From positions 1 through 33,779 of the forward strand of contig CAMWHE010000025.1 of NCBI GenBank assembly GCA_947173955.1: a DNA stretch of 33,779 nt, given 5' to 3'. The notes beneath the pieces were generated by a model. It was not told the DNA's origin, ran no database searches, and saw only the letters and a program-made list of their open reading frames with translations. This document shows, piece by piece, positions 15,537 to 24,526 of this stretch (positions are counted from its first letter, which is position 1; each line of letters opens with the position of its first letter). The DNA comes from an uncultured Bacteroidales bacterium. GTDB taxonomy: Bacteria; Bacteroidota; Bacteroidia; Bacteroidales; Muribaculaceae. Position numbers and translations under genes: made by a program.

Positions 15537-18500
15537 ATGAAAAAACTATTCTTAATGCTTGCCGGCTCTCTGCTCAGTATGGCAGGAGCTACGGCTGCCG
15601 TGCCGGACCTCTCGAAAGTGCGCTATACCGTGGGGGAAGGCTCCAACAACTACCTGCTGGTTCTGCGATTCAATGTCAAGGACAGAATCGACAATTTTGT
15701 CTACGGCGTAAAATCAGATAATGCCAGTCTTTCAACATTGGATGCATTTGAAGAGGTGTCAAAAGCAGACAAACGCTTAAAAATCAGCAATAATCATGGA
15801 ATTTATACCGTTTCTTTTGACCTCAACGGCGACTCACAGATAGACAATGCTGATATCAACAATGTTGAACTGATTGACAGTCATGACGAAACGACCGCCT
15901 CCGATGGTACTACCCGTCTCCTGACCCTTTCGGAGGATGGGAAAGATGCTTCGGAAAGTGCGTACTTCTTCTATATCCCCGAACCGGAAGCCGAAGGCGT
16001 ATGGCTCCCGGAGGAAATGACTGTGAAACTGAGCGACAAGGGCACGGTGATCCCCTGCTTCGTTCAGGTACCTGACGGTAAGCTAAGCTCGACCACCAAC
16101 TGGCAGGCATCCTCGAGCAACGTGTCTTACAGCCTTGACCGCTCAATAATAATCACGCCTTATACATTGGTTGAAGGCACTTATAATGCGATTCCGACAT
16201 TTACCGGCGCAACCGGCACGACCTACGTCCGTTACCGCCCACAGTATTATGGCACTTACGGATATTACGAGAGCAATTACATGACCCTTAATGTAGAGGC
16301 TCCCGAGATTCCCGTCACTACTATCACGATGAAGCAGTCGGAAGTCAAATCCGGGCTCAATAAGGAAGTAACTTTGGAGTATGACTATCTCCCCGCCAAT
16401 GCCACCTATACTGCCGTATCTGCAACCGTCGAGGATGCATCTTTCGCGTCGTATTCAACTAGCACCGGTCTCAAGACCAAGACAAAAAAGGGTACAACAA
16501 AAGTTACGGTTTACACTCGTAATGATAAAAACGTATCTGCAGAATTCACTCTGAACTGCGATCTGGAGACCCCAGTCAAAAGCGTCAATTTCGGTCCTGG
16601 CACAGAGGATGGTGTAATAAATGTCTATGTAAAACAGCTTATCGGACTACGTCCTGTCGTTCTTCCGGAGAATGCCGATATAAAGGATGTGACGATTACC
16701 GTGACTGACAATGGTACAACAAAAGAGGACTGGACATGCTCTACCTACAAAGTGAATTTCTGGGATAACGACGGCACGCGCGTACAGTTCTTTGAATTGT
16801 CGGGCCACCGTCCGACCGGCGACCATCCTGCAAAAGTGCATGTAGTTTCGGCTGACGGTGCTTACGAGAAAGACTTTGTGGTCAATGTGCTCGAGAGCGA
16901 CCGCACACCCATTCCCGGTGGCTACACCGACGGTACTATCATCCTTAACGAAGAGTGGTTCGGCCACACTAACGGCGGCCTGAATTATATCACTCCTGCC
17001 AATGAAATCATCTATCAGGCCTATGAGCGCGAGAATCCCGGTATGTCGTTCGGCTGTACCTCGCAGTATGGTGCCATCTGGAATGACAAACTGATTGTAG
17101 TTTCAAAGCAGCCTGACGACGGCGGCGACGTACTTCGCGGCGGCGGATGTGTGGTCATAGCCGATGCCAAGACTATGAAACGCATCGGCGGCTACTATGA
17201 CCGTCCTACATTCGACGGCAAGACGGGCGACGGACGCGCAGTAGCCGGCGCGACAGCTAATAAAATATATGTATCGACAAGTAACGGTATCTTTGTTTTC
17301 GACATTACCGATGTAGAAAATCCTGTTGTAACCGGACATCTCGCAGGCGGTACAGGCGATGACTTGTATTCAGGTCAGGTGGGCGACATAATAAATGGAG
17401 GAAAGTATGTCTATGCCGTGATGCAGGAGACCGGAATCCTATGTATTGACCCCCTGACCGACGAGGTAGTAAAGACTATTGATGACAAATATGCACAGGG
17501 AGTCACTCAGACATCCGATGGCACTGTATGGTATGCCACTATTACCGACGGACACTCGGTGTTTGTTGCTCTCGATCCTGATACACTGGAGGAGACCGAA
17601 AGAATAAGCATGCCGTCCGAAATAGGTACGGTTGCCTGCGGCTGGGGTGCATGGCGCTCGACAGCATTCAAAGGCGACCATACGACAGGCAATCTGTGGT
17701 TCACTACCGGAGCCGGAAGCATAGTGGGCGGAGGCACATATTACTATCGCTTTAATCCCAAAACAGATAATCCCGACGATATCGAGCCATTCTTCTCTCT
17801 GGCAGGAGTCAAAGGAGTCAATGGTTTCGGCGAGGAAGTAGAACAGATGAACTATGGAACTTCCATTTTTGATCCCCGGAATAATCGATTGATTGTTATG
17901 ACCGGACGTAAAGGAGCCGCCAGCGGTCAATACCGTGACCACTGGATACACTTCGTCGACGGGACTTCAGGCGAAATTACCAACACGATCAAGCTTAATC
18001 CGTATTATTGGTTCCAGTCGCTCCCGATCCTTCCCGACAAACACGATGTGGAAATCACACTTGACGACATCAGCCTAAAGGCCGGCGACAAAGATCTCGT
18101 ATTGGATCTTTCGGAAGCCGTCACTGACCGTGACAACATCGACAGGAATATACGTCTTACCATCGAGGAGCCGCAGTCGACGTATGCCAAGGCGCCTGCA
18201 GCCACACAATGCGCTGAAGTCAAAGTTGATGGCAAGACTCTTACCGTAAGTCCTAAAGCTGCCGGCAGCCGCTACTTCACACTCGCTGCCGAGTCAAACG
18301 GACGAAAGGTAACAAAGACCATGCAGGTAAAAGTAGACGATGTAAATACAGGCATAGACACTCCCGGAGCTGACAATGCGAAGAGCATCTCATGCGACGG
18401 ACGCGACATCATCTTCCGTGGATTTACAGGAACTGAATTTGAATTCTACTCGCTCAACGGAGCCAAAATGCTGACTATTGACGTAGACGAAGATATCTAT

Positions 18501-18581
18501 GTAGCCCGTACAGGTCTGGCGGCCGGAGCTTACATTCTGCGCGGCTCTGACGGCGCAACCGGCAAGATTGTAATACGATAA
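15537..18581 (+). CDS. Large secreted multidomain protein with BtuG-like propeller
   Basis: The 1014-aa product has a signal peptide (MKKLFLMLAGSLLSMAGATA). Residues about 22-110 (VRYTVGEGSNNYLLVL, DNFVYGVKSDN) resemble the start of the preceding 318-aa protein. An Ig-like region follows at about 140-250, then a bacterial Ig (Big2-type) domain near 255-345 (VTTITMKQSEVKSGLNKEV) and another Ig-like domain near 345-455. Residues about 460-850 form a DUF5074-like beta-propeller (TIILNEEWFGHTNGGLNYIT, ENPGMSFGCTSQYGAIWNDK, KIYVSTSNGIFVFDI). An Ig-like segment follows, then a T9SS-type C-terminus (FEFYSLNGAKML, LAAGAYILRGSDG, KIVIR). A role in B12 capture is inferred from the operon. An upstream in-frame start at 15453 lies inside the previous gene. 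Confidence 0.75.
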   Translation: MKKLFLMLAGSLLSMAGATAAVPDLSKVRYTVGEGSNNYLLVLRFNVKDRIDNFVYGVKSDNASLSTLDAFEEVSKADKRLKISNNHGIYTVSFDLNGDSQIDNADINNVELIDSHDETTASDGTTRLLTLSEDGKDASESAYFFYIPEPEAEGVWLPEEMTVKLSDKGTVIPCFVQVPDGKLSSTTNWQASSSNVSYSLDRSIIITPYTLVEGTYNAIPTFTGATGTTYVRYRPQYYGTYGYYESNYMTLNVEAPEIPVTTITMKQSEVKSGLNKEVTLEYDYLPANATYTAVSATVEDASFASYSTSTGLKTKTKKGTTKVTVYTRNDKNVSAEFTLNCDLETPVKSVNFGPGTEDGVINVYVKQLIGLRPVVLPENADIKDVTITVTDNGTTKEDWTCSTYKVNFWDNDGTRVQFFELSGHRPTGDHPAKVHVVSADGAYEKDFVVNVLESDRTPIPGGYTDGTIILNEEWFGHTNGGLNYITPANEIIYQAYERENPGMSFGCTSQYGAIWNDKLIVVSKQPDDGGDVLRGGGCVVIADAKTMKRIGGYYDRPTFDGKTGDGRAVAGATANKIYVSTSNGIFVFDITDVENPVVTGHLAGGTGDDLYSGQVGDIINGGKYVYAVMQETGILCIDPLTDEVVKTIDDKYAQGVTQTSDGTVWYATITDGHSVFVALDPDTLEETERISMPSEIGTVACGWGAWRSTAFKGDHTTGNLWFTTGAGSIVGGGTYYYRFNPKTDNPDDIEPFFSLAGVKGVNGFGEEVEQMNYGTSIFDPRNNRLIVMTGRKGAASGQYRDHWIHFVDGTSGEITNTIKLNPYYWFQSLPILPDKHDVEITLDDISLKAGDKDLVLDLSEAVTDRDNIDRNIRLTIEEPQSTYAKAPAATQCAEVKVDGKTLTVSPKAAGSRYFTLAAESNGRKVTKTMQVKVDDVNTGIDTPGADNAKSISCDGRDIIFRGFTGTEFEFYSLNGAKMLTIDVDEDIYVARTGLAAGAYILRGSDGATGKIVIR

Positions 18582-19975
18582 TGAGAAAGTTAATATTGGT
18601 GATCACCGTCTCTTTGGCGGCAGTGGCTTCAGCCATTGCCGCTCAGGAGGCGGATTACACCAAGGGGATAATCTGGGTCAACGAGGACTGGTACGGACAT
18701 CAGAACTCTACCGTCAACTACCTCCTTCCCGACGATCCTGACGGCAACTACTGGCAATACCGTATCATTCAGACTGAAAATCCGGGAATGGAGCTCGGGT
18801 GTACCAACCAATACGGTGCACTGTGGCATGACCGTCTATATCTAATAGCCAAACAGGACAAAGACCCCGGAGCAACTGTAACGGGAGGACGAATCACCGT
18901 CGCCGATGCAAAGACGATGAAGATACTTCATCAACAGAGCCTTATTGACCCGTCCGGGGCACAGTGTGACGGACGCGGTTTTGTCGGTGTCGATGAGCAT
19001 AAAGGTTATATCTCGACAAGCAACGGTGTATGGATATTCGATCTCGACAGCTACACGGTCACAGGTCAGGTGGAAGGCTCGGCAAATCCGAATGCCGGAG
19101 GCGACAATGACCGGCCGAATACCGATCCGACCGGATCTCTGTATCACGGTCAGTCGGGCATGATGGTGGTTGCCGCAGGAAAAGTATTCGTAGCGCATCA
19201 GCAGTACGGACTTCTCGTCGTTGATCCGGACGCAGACAAAGTCATCAAGGCCATATCGATGGATATCGTGCAGGAAGGTGCCGGCATAGGCTCGATAGTC
19301 AAGTCAAAAGACGGATTCCTCTGGCTCTCGGTAGCTAAAAACCTGCAGGGGACCGGAGCTTTCCTCAATAATCTCGTTCGGGTCAATCCGGAGACGCTTG
19401 AATATGAAGTGATAATCGTGCCTGACGGAATGTACCCGCCCTCAAACTCTTGGTATGCATGGACTCCGGATGCTTTCGTAGCATCGGCAGTCCAGAACTG
19501 CCTTTATTGGAAAGGAGGACCCAACCGATGGTTTTCAGGGACAAAAATCTATAAATTTGATTGTGACAGCCGGAAACAGACCCTCTTCATCGACCTGGAG
19601 GAAGAGGGTGCCGACTGGAAACTATACGGCTGCGCTATCGGAGTCCATCCGCTTACCGATGAGATTTACATGGCTCTGTATCATGAATTCGGCACACCGA
19701 CCTACATCACCCGACGCTATTCACCCGCCGGAGAGAAGATAAAGGATTATGACATGATCATGAATTATTGGTTCCCCTCTCTCCCACTCTTTCCACAACA
19801 CTCAGCACCTTCAGGCGTCGAAACTATAGTCCCTGAGGATACCGCCGGCACTGTCTATACAATTCACGGCAGACCGATAAAACAAGCTGTCAGATACGGA
19901 GAATGGAACGGTCTGAGCTCCGGAATATACATATGGAAAAGTCAGGATAATTCACGTAAATTCATGATTCCATAA
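18581..19975 (+). CDS. Secreted BtuG-like beta-propeller protein with T9SS-like C-terminus
   Basis: The 464-aa product has a signal peptide (LILVITVSLAAVASAIAAQE) and no lipobox. The body at about 25-400 is a DUF5074-like propeller closely paralogous to the propeller of the preceding protein. Shared landmarks are IIWVNEDWYGHQNSTVNYL, ENPGMELGCTNQYGALWHDR, ITVADAKTMKIL, GYISTSNGVWIFDL and MNYWFPSLPLFP. The C-terminal ~50 residues (TVYTIHGRPIKQ, LSSGIYIWKSQDNSRKFMIP) fit a T9SS-type sorting domain. Its ATG shares one base with the upstream stop. It closes the B12 operon, followed by a hairpin. Cobalamin binding is inferred from the paralogy to BtuG-type propellers and the locus. Confidence 0.78.
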   Translation: MRKLILVITVSLAAVASAIAAQEADYTKGIIWVNEDWYGHQNSTVNYLLPDDPDGNYWQYRIIQTENPGMELGCTNQYGALWHDRLYLIAKQDKDPGATVTGGRITVADAKTMKILHQQSLIDPSGAQCDGRGFVGVDEHKGYISTSNGVWIFDLDSYTVTGQVEGSANPNAGGDNDRPNTDPTGSLYHGQSGMMVVAAGKVFVAHQQYGLLVVDPDADKVIKAISMDIVQEGAGIGSIVKSKDGFLWLSVAKNLQGTGAFLNNLVRVNPETLEYEVIIVPDGMYPPSNSWYAWTPDAFVASAVQNCLYWKGGPNRWFSGTKIYKFDCDSRKQTLFIDLEEEGADWKLYGCAIGVHPLTDEIYMALYHEFGTPTYITRRYSPAGEKIKDYDMIMNYWFPSLPLFPQHSAPSGVETIVPEDTAGTVYTIHGRPIKQAVRYGEWNGLSSGIYIWKSQDNSRKFMIP

Positions 19976-19995
19976 AACAGGCACAGAAATATAAA

Positions 19996-20033
19996 GAAAG
20001 AGATGACTTTTTAAATCAACTGTCATCTCTTTC
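19996..20033. terminator. Hairpin between convergent B12 and efflux operons
   Basis: GAAAGAGATGAC (19996-20007) and GTCATCTCTTTC (20022-20033) form a perfect 12-bp stem with a 14-nt AT-rich loop. It lies between the convergent operons, so it is a likely bidirectional terminator, though the trailing T-tract is short. Confidence 0.65.
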
Positions 20034-20047
20034 CCTATAATGTATCA

Positions 20048-21433
20048 TCAACGTGATCCGGGGGGCACCCAACCGCCGCCGAGGGCTTTATAGAGGGCGA
20101 TCAGTGCGAGATATTCGTCGCGGATAGCATTGTTTACGTCGATCTGCGCGTCAAAATAGCGGCGTTGCGCATCGAGTACATCGATATAGTTAAGCGAACC
20201 GGCTCTGTATTGCAGCTGAGCGAGCTGGATATACTTCTCAGCCGCCATGCAAAGCTCATGTTTCAGAATGGCTGATTCACGGGCATCCTTGTAGGCCTCG
20301 ATAGCTGTATTTACTTCAGTGAATGCCTGAATGACCGCTTTTTCATACTGGCTGCGGGACTGCTCATAGACGGCTACGGCAGCCTCATATTTCCGCTTCT
20401 TTTTACCAAAATCGAATATCGGTCCTGTCACGGAACCTACGATAAACGTGAATGGCGACTGGAAAAATTTCTTTAGCTCATTATTCTCAAATCCGGGAGT
20501 AAAACCCAGCTGAAGCGACGGGAAGCGGTCGGCATACTGGTAGCCGGCGTTGGCCAGGGAGGCGGCAAGCCGCAACTCAGCCGCGCGTATATCCGGCCGT
20601 CGCTGCATGAGATCGGAAGGAACGCCGACAGGAAGTTTTGACCCGCTAAGCGGAGTCAGCTGCTGCAGTTCTATTTCCAGAGTGTCCTGCGGGGTCTGTC
20701 CCATAAGCATAGTCAGCGCGTTGCGGGTGGCATTCAGACGTTTTTTAAGATCAGGGAGCTTTGAGGCGGCCGATGAATATTCCACCATAGCCTGCTGATA
20801 GACTGTCTCCGAGGTCAGACCGCCGTCAAAGCGTATCCTGGCCATACGCAGCGACTCCTTGCGTGACTCGACCGTATGATTGACGATCTCGAGTTCATTC
20901 TCCAGAGCGGCCATCCGGTAGTAGATCTCGGCTGTAGTGGCTATCAGAGAGAGTTGCAGAGCCCGATAGTCTTCGACAGATGCCATATAGTTGCTTCCGG
21001 CTTTCTTCCGTGCCCACGACTGCGCTCCCAGCAAATTGATCTCCCATGCTACGGAGACTTTCAGACCGATTTCGCGGTCGTGTGTAATACCCGAACCGGA
21101 ATAATCGTTTGTCTCGTCGTTGGCATAGACATTTCCTGACAGCGTAGGCATCAGATTGACCCTCTCAACGCCATATAGTTGCCGGAGTTCCTCGATTTTA
21201 GAGGCAGCAACAGCCAGATCCTTATTATTTTCGAGTGTCCGCCTGATAAAACCGCACAAGGTAGAGTCGGAATAGAACTTCCACCACTCGAGGTCGGCTA
21301 TGCACAGCGAGTCGTTGGCTGTCCCGACAGAGAATTGCTCCGGGATATCGACTTCGGGTTTGGAAAGATTTTTCACACCCGAACAGCCCGCGATGATCAG
21401 TGAGACCAGTAACAGTATGACGTGTCTACTCAT
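20048..21433 (-). CDS. Outer-membrane efflux channel lipoprotein (TolC/OprM/NodT type)
   Basis: The 461-aa product has a lipobox (LLLVSLIIAGCSGVKNL, cysteine at about 17), so it is anchored to the outer membrane. The body has the doubled outer-membrane-efflux-protein repeat with long helices (EELRQLYGVERVNLMPTLSG; VTGPIFDFGKKKRKYEAAVA; the IQLAQLQYRAGSLNYIDVLD region) and the RRPDIRAAELRLAASLANAG motif seen in NodT/OprM channels. It is the exit duct of the tripartite pump. Its ATG overlaps the stop of the RND gene by 4 nt, so it is the third gene of the efflux operon. It is of normal family length. Confidence 0.9.
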   Translation of the reverse strand: MSRHVILLLVSLIIAGCSGVKNLSKPEVDIPEQFSVGTANDSLCIADLEWWKFYSDSTLCGFIRRTLENNKDLAVAASKIEELRQLYGVERVNLMPTLSGNVYANDETNDYSGSGITHDREIGLKVSVAWEINLLGAQSWARKKAGSNYMASVEDYRALQLSLIATTAEIYYRMAALENELEIVNHTVESRKESLRMARIRFDGGLTSETVYQQAMVEYSSAASKLPDLKKRLNATRNALTMLMGQTPQDTLEIELQQLTPLSGSKLPVGVPSDLMQRRPDIRAAELRLAASLANAGYQYADRFPSLQLGFTPGFENNELKKFFQSPFTFIVGSVTGPIFDFGKKKRKYEAAVAVYEQSRSQYEKAVIQAFTEVNTAIEAYKDARESAILKHELCMAAEKYIQLAQLQYRAGSLNYIDVLDAQRRYFDAQIDVNNAIRDEYLALIALYKALGGGWVPPGSR

Positions 21434-24400
21434 TTCTTTTTCTTCTTTAATTTATTTATCGCCACAAAAAAGAAGGGGACAAAGACTATGCCGACGGTAA
21501 TGGCAATTAGCATTCCGAAGAATACCCCGGTGCCGATGTCACGTCGGGCAGCCGAACCGGGTCCGGATGCCATTAAGAGCGGCAGCAGTCCGAGGATAAA
21601 TGCGAGCGATGTCATAACTATAGGCCTGAAGCGCAGCTTTGCCGCCGTCAGGGCAGCCCGGGCGGCATCGACTCCTTTTTCGACTTCTTCCTTGGCAAAC
21701 TCGACAATCAGGATTGCGTTTTTGGCGACAAGACCTACCAGCATGACGAGGCCGATCTGGAAATAGACATTGTTCTCCAGTCCGCATACCCATATTCCGA
21801 GATATGCTCCGACACCGGCTATCGGCAACGAGAGTATCACAGCCATCGGCACGCTCCAGCTTTCATACAAGGCCGCAAGGAAGAGGAATACGAAAATGAA
21901 CGCGAGAGCCAGCACAACGGCCGTGTTGCCGCTCTGATGCTTCTGCTGATATGACAGTCCGCTCCACTCCACGCCGAAATTGTCGGGCAGGTATTCGGCA
22001 ACCACCTTCTGAAGCGCTTCCATAGCTTCGCCTGTACTGTGTCCGTGGGCAGCCTCGCCCGATATGACGGCGGAGTTGAACATATTGAACCGGCCTATCG
22101 TGCCGGGACCTGTAGTATAATATGAGCTGCCGAGCGATGATATCGGTACCATCGTGCCGCCGGAGCCTCTTACAAAGAAGAGGTTGAGATTCTCGCGGCT
22201 CGTGCGGTAGGGTGCCTCAGCCTGGATATAGACGCGATAGATGCGGTTGAACATATTGAAGTCATTGACGTAGATGGCTCCCGTGAAAGCCTTCATAGTG
22301 GAGAAAATATCGCTGACCGGGATGCCCTGCATCTTGGCTCTGTCGCGGTCGACCTTGAAAAACAGCTGCGGGATATCGCTCTGCAAAGATGTCGACAGAT
22401 CGGCGATGGCCGACGACTTCGAAGCGTAATACATCAGAGTGTCGACGGCACTCTGCAGCTCGTCGTATGATGTGTTGCCACGCGCCTCGAGCACCATTTC
22501 AAATCCTCCGGATGTACCCAGTCCGGGGATGATGGCCGGCGTGAACAGGTAGACCTTGCTTTCAGGATATTTCTCCAGCTCGGTGCGGATGCGGTCGCGG
22601 ATGTCGCTGATATTATCGGTTTTTCTCTCGCCCCAGGGCTTGAGGATGACGGTCAGCTGGGTATGAGCCTGATTGGTGCCTACACGCGGCGACGAGCCGG
22701 TGACGTTAAGCACATATTCCACATCCGGATCGTTCATCAGGAACTCCATGGCACGGTCTGCGACACGGCGGCTGCGCTCTATAGTGGCACCCTCGGGCAG
22801 CTCAAGTTCAACGGTGAAGTAGCCCTGATCCTCCTGCGACATGAAGCTCTCCGGAAGCAGCCGGTTCATGACGTAGATGAACACCAGAGCCAGCGCAAAT
22901 GCCAGATACATACGACGCGGATGGCGAAGTGTGCGCCGGATGGTTTTGGAATAGACGCGGTTGCCGCGGTTAAGCCACAAGTTGATGAGCCGGAACAGCT
23001 TCGCCTTCTTACGCCCGGTCGACGGCCGGAGAAGCTTGGAGCACATTACGGGTGTCAGCGTCAGAGCCACGACAGTCGATATCACGACCGATACGGCGAT
23101 CGTCACCGTAAACTGGCGGTAGAGCTGACCCGTTATGCCCGGCAGGAAGCTGACAGGCACAAACACGGCACAAAGCACCAGTGACATGGCTATCAGAGCA
23201 CTGCTCAGATTTGACATCGCCTTCTCTGTCGCCTCGAACGGAGATAGCTTCTCTGCGTTCATGATGCGGTCGACATTCTCCACTACTACGATTGCATCGT
23301 CGACCACAATGCCGATGGCAAGAATCAGGCCGAGCAACGTCAGCATATTGAGCGAGAATCCGAATATCAGCATCACTCCGAATGTGCCTACCAGCGATAT
23401 AGGCACGGCAATGACCGGTATCAGAGCCGACCGCCAGCTCTGCAGCGACAGGTAGACCACCAGGATCACCAGCAGCAGTGCCTCGAAGAATGTGCGGTAG
23501 ACATGATGGATCGACTCCGATATATATGTAGTCATATCGAAGGGGATATTGTAGCTCATCCCTTCCGGGAACCCCTTGGCTATCTCTTTCATCTCTGTCT
23601 TGACAGCCTCGGCCACCTCCATAGCGTTGGCGCCGGGGAGCATATTGATGTTGAGTACGGCGGCATTGGCTGCGTTTATGCCGCTCTCGGTGGCATAGGA
23701 TGAAGCCTCGAGCGACACTCTGGCCACATCTTTCATGCGGATTATCGACCCGTCGGGATTGGCGCGGAGCACGATTTCCTCAAATTCCGACACCGATGAC
23801 AGGCGTCCGTGGGCGATGATCGGCATCGTGATGTCGACATCCTTTGCCGGAGCCTGACCGAGGGTACCGGCCGCCGACTCGCGGTTCTGATCCTTGAGCG
23901 CATTCTGGATATCCTGCACGGTAATGCCCAGATCGGCGAGTTTGTCGGGCTGTACCCATATCTGCATGGCGTAGTAGCGACTGCCTACGGTCGAGACGCT
24001 GCCCACGCCGGGGATTCTTCGCAGCAGGTCGAGTACATTGAGTGTCGTATAGTTGCTCAGATACACTTCGTCAAACTTCGGATCGTCCGACTGGATAGTT
24101 ATGGTCATCAGTCGGTTGGCCGTCTCCTTTACGACAGATATGCCGTTCTGCACCACTTCGGCCGGCAGGCGGGCCTCCGCCTTCTTGACACGGTTCTGTA
24201 TGTCGACGGCGGCAAGCTCCGGATCGGTGCTGATGTCAAACGTCACAAGCGCCGAGAAACTGCCCGAGTTGGAGCTTGACGACGACATATACAGCATTCC
24301 CGGCGTACCGTTGAGCTCCTGCTCGATCGGTGTGGCGACGGCCTGCGTCACTGTCGATGCATCAGCGCCCGGATAGGAAGCCGTGATTTTCACTACCGGA

Positions 24401-24522
24401 GGCACTATCTCCGGATACTGGTCGATGGGAAGCATCCTGAGACCGATGACACCCACTATCAGAATCACGATAGAGACGACAATGGAGAAAACCGGATGCC
24501 GGAGGAAAAAATTCTCTTTCAT
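21430..24522 (-). CDS. RND-family multidrug efflux transporter (AcrB/HAE1 type)
   Basis: The 1030-aa product is a full-length RND pump of the hydrophobe/amphiphile efflux class. The N-terminal membrane helix is VFSIVVSIVILIVGVIGL. The large periplasmic loop begins PIDQYPEIVPPVVKITASYP. The central helices carry the paired proton-relay aspartates (AIGIVVDDAIVVVENVDRI, about residue 405), and a second half repeats the fold with the relay lysine in MLVGLVAKNAILIVEFA. It is a trimeric proton-drug antiporter in the inner membrane. It is second in the operon, 4 bp after the adaptor gene, and overlaps the channel gene. Substrates cannot be predicted from sequence. Confidence 0.94.
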   Translation of the reverse strand: MKENFFLRHPVFSIVVSIVILIVGVIGLRMLPIDQYPEIVPPVVKITASYPGADASTVTQAVATPIEQELNGTPGMLYMSSSSSNSGSFSALVTFDISTDPELAAVDIQNRVKKAEARLPAEVVQNGISVVKETANRLMTITIQSDDPKFDEVYLSNYTTLNVLDLLRRIPGVGSVSTVGSRYYAMQIWVQPDKLADLGITVQDIQNALKDQNRESAAGTLGQAPAKDVDITMPIIAHGRLSSVSEFEEIVLRANPDGSIIRMKDVARVSLEASSYATESGINAANAAVLNINMLPGANAMEVAEAVKTEMKEIAKGFPEGMSYNIPFDMTTYISESIHHVYRTFFEALLLVILVVYLSLQSWRSALIPVIAVPISLVGTFGVMLIFGFSLNMLTLLGLILAIGIVVDDAIVVVENVDRIMNAEKLSPFEATEKAMSNLSSALIAMSLVLCAVFVPVSFLPGITGQLYRQFTVTIAVSVVISTVVALTLTPVMCSKLLRPSTGRKKAKLFRLINLWLNRGNRVYSKTIRRTLRHPRRMYLAFALALVFIYVMNRLLPESFMSQEDQGYFTVELELPEGATIERSRRVADRAMEFLMNDPDVEYVLNVTGSSPRVGTNQAHTQLTVILKPWGERKTDNISDIRDRIRTELEKYPESKVYLFTPAIIPGLGTSGGFEMVLEARGNTSYDELQSAVDTLMYYASKSSAIADLSTSLQSDIPQLFFKVDRDRAKMQGIPVSDIFSTMKAFTGAIYVNDFNMFNRIYRVYIQAEAPYRTSRENLNLFFVRGSGGTMVPISSLGSSYYTTGPGTIGRFNMFNSAVISGEAAHGHSTGEAMEALQKVVAEYLPDNFGVEWSGLSYQQKHQSGNTAVVLALAFIFVFLFLAALYESWSVPMAVILSLPIAGVGAYLGIWVCGLENNVYFQIGLVMLVGLVAKNAILIVEFAKEEVEKGVDAARAALTAAKLRFRPIVMTSLAFILGLLPLLMASGPGSAARRDIGTGVFFGMLIAITVGIVFVPFFFVAINKLKKKKK

Positions 24523-24526
24523 GATA

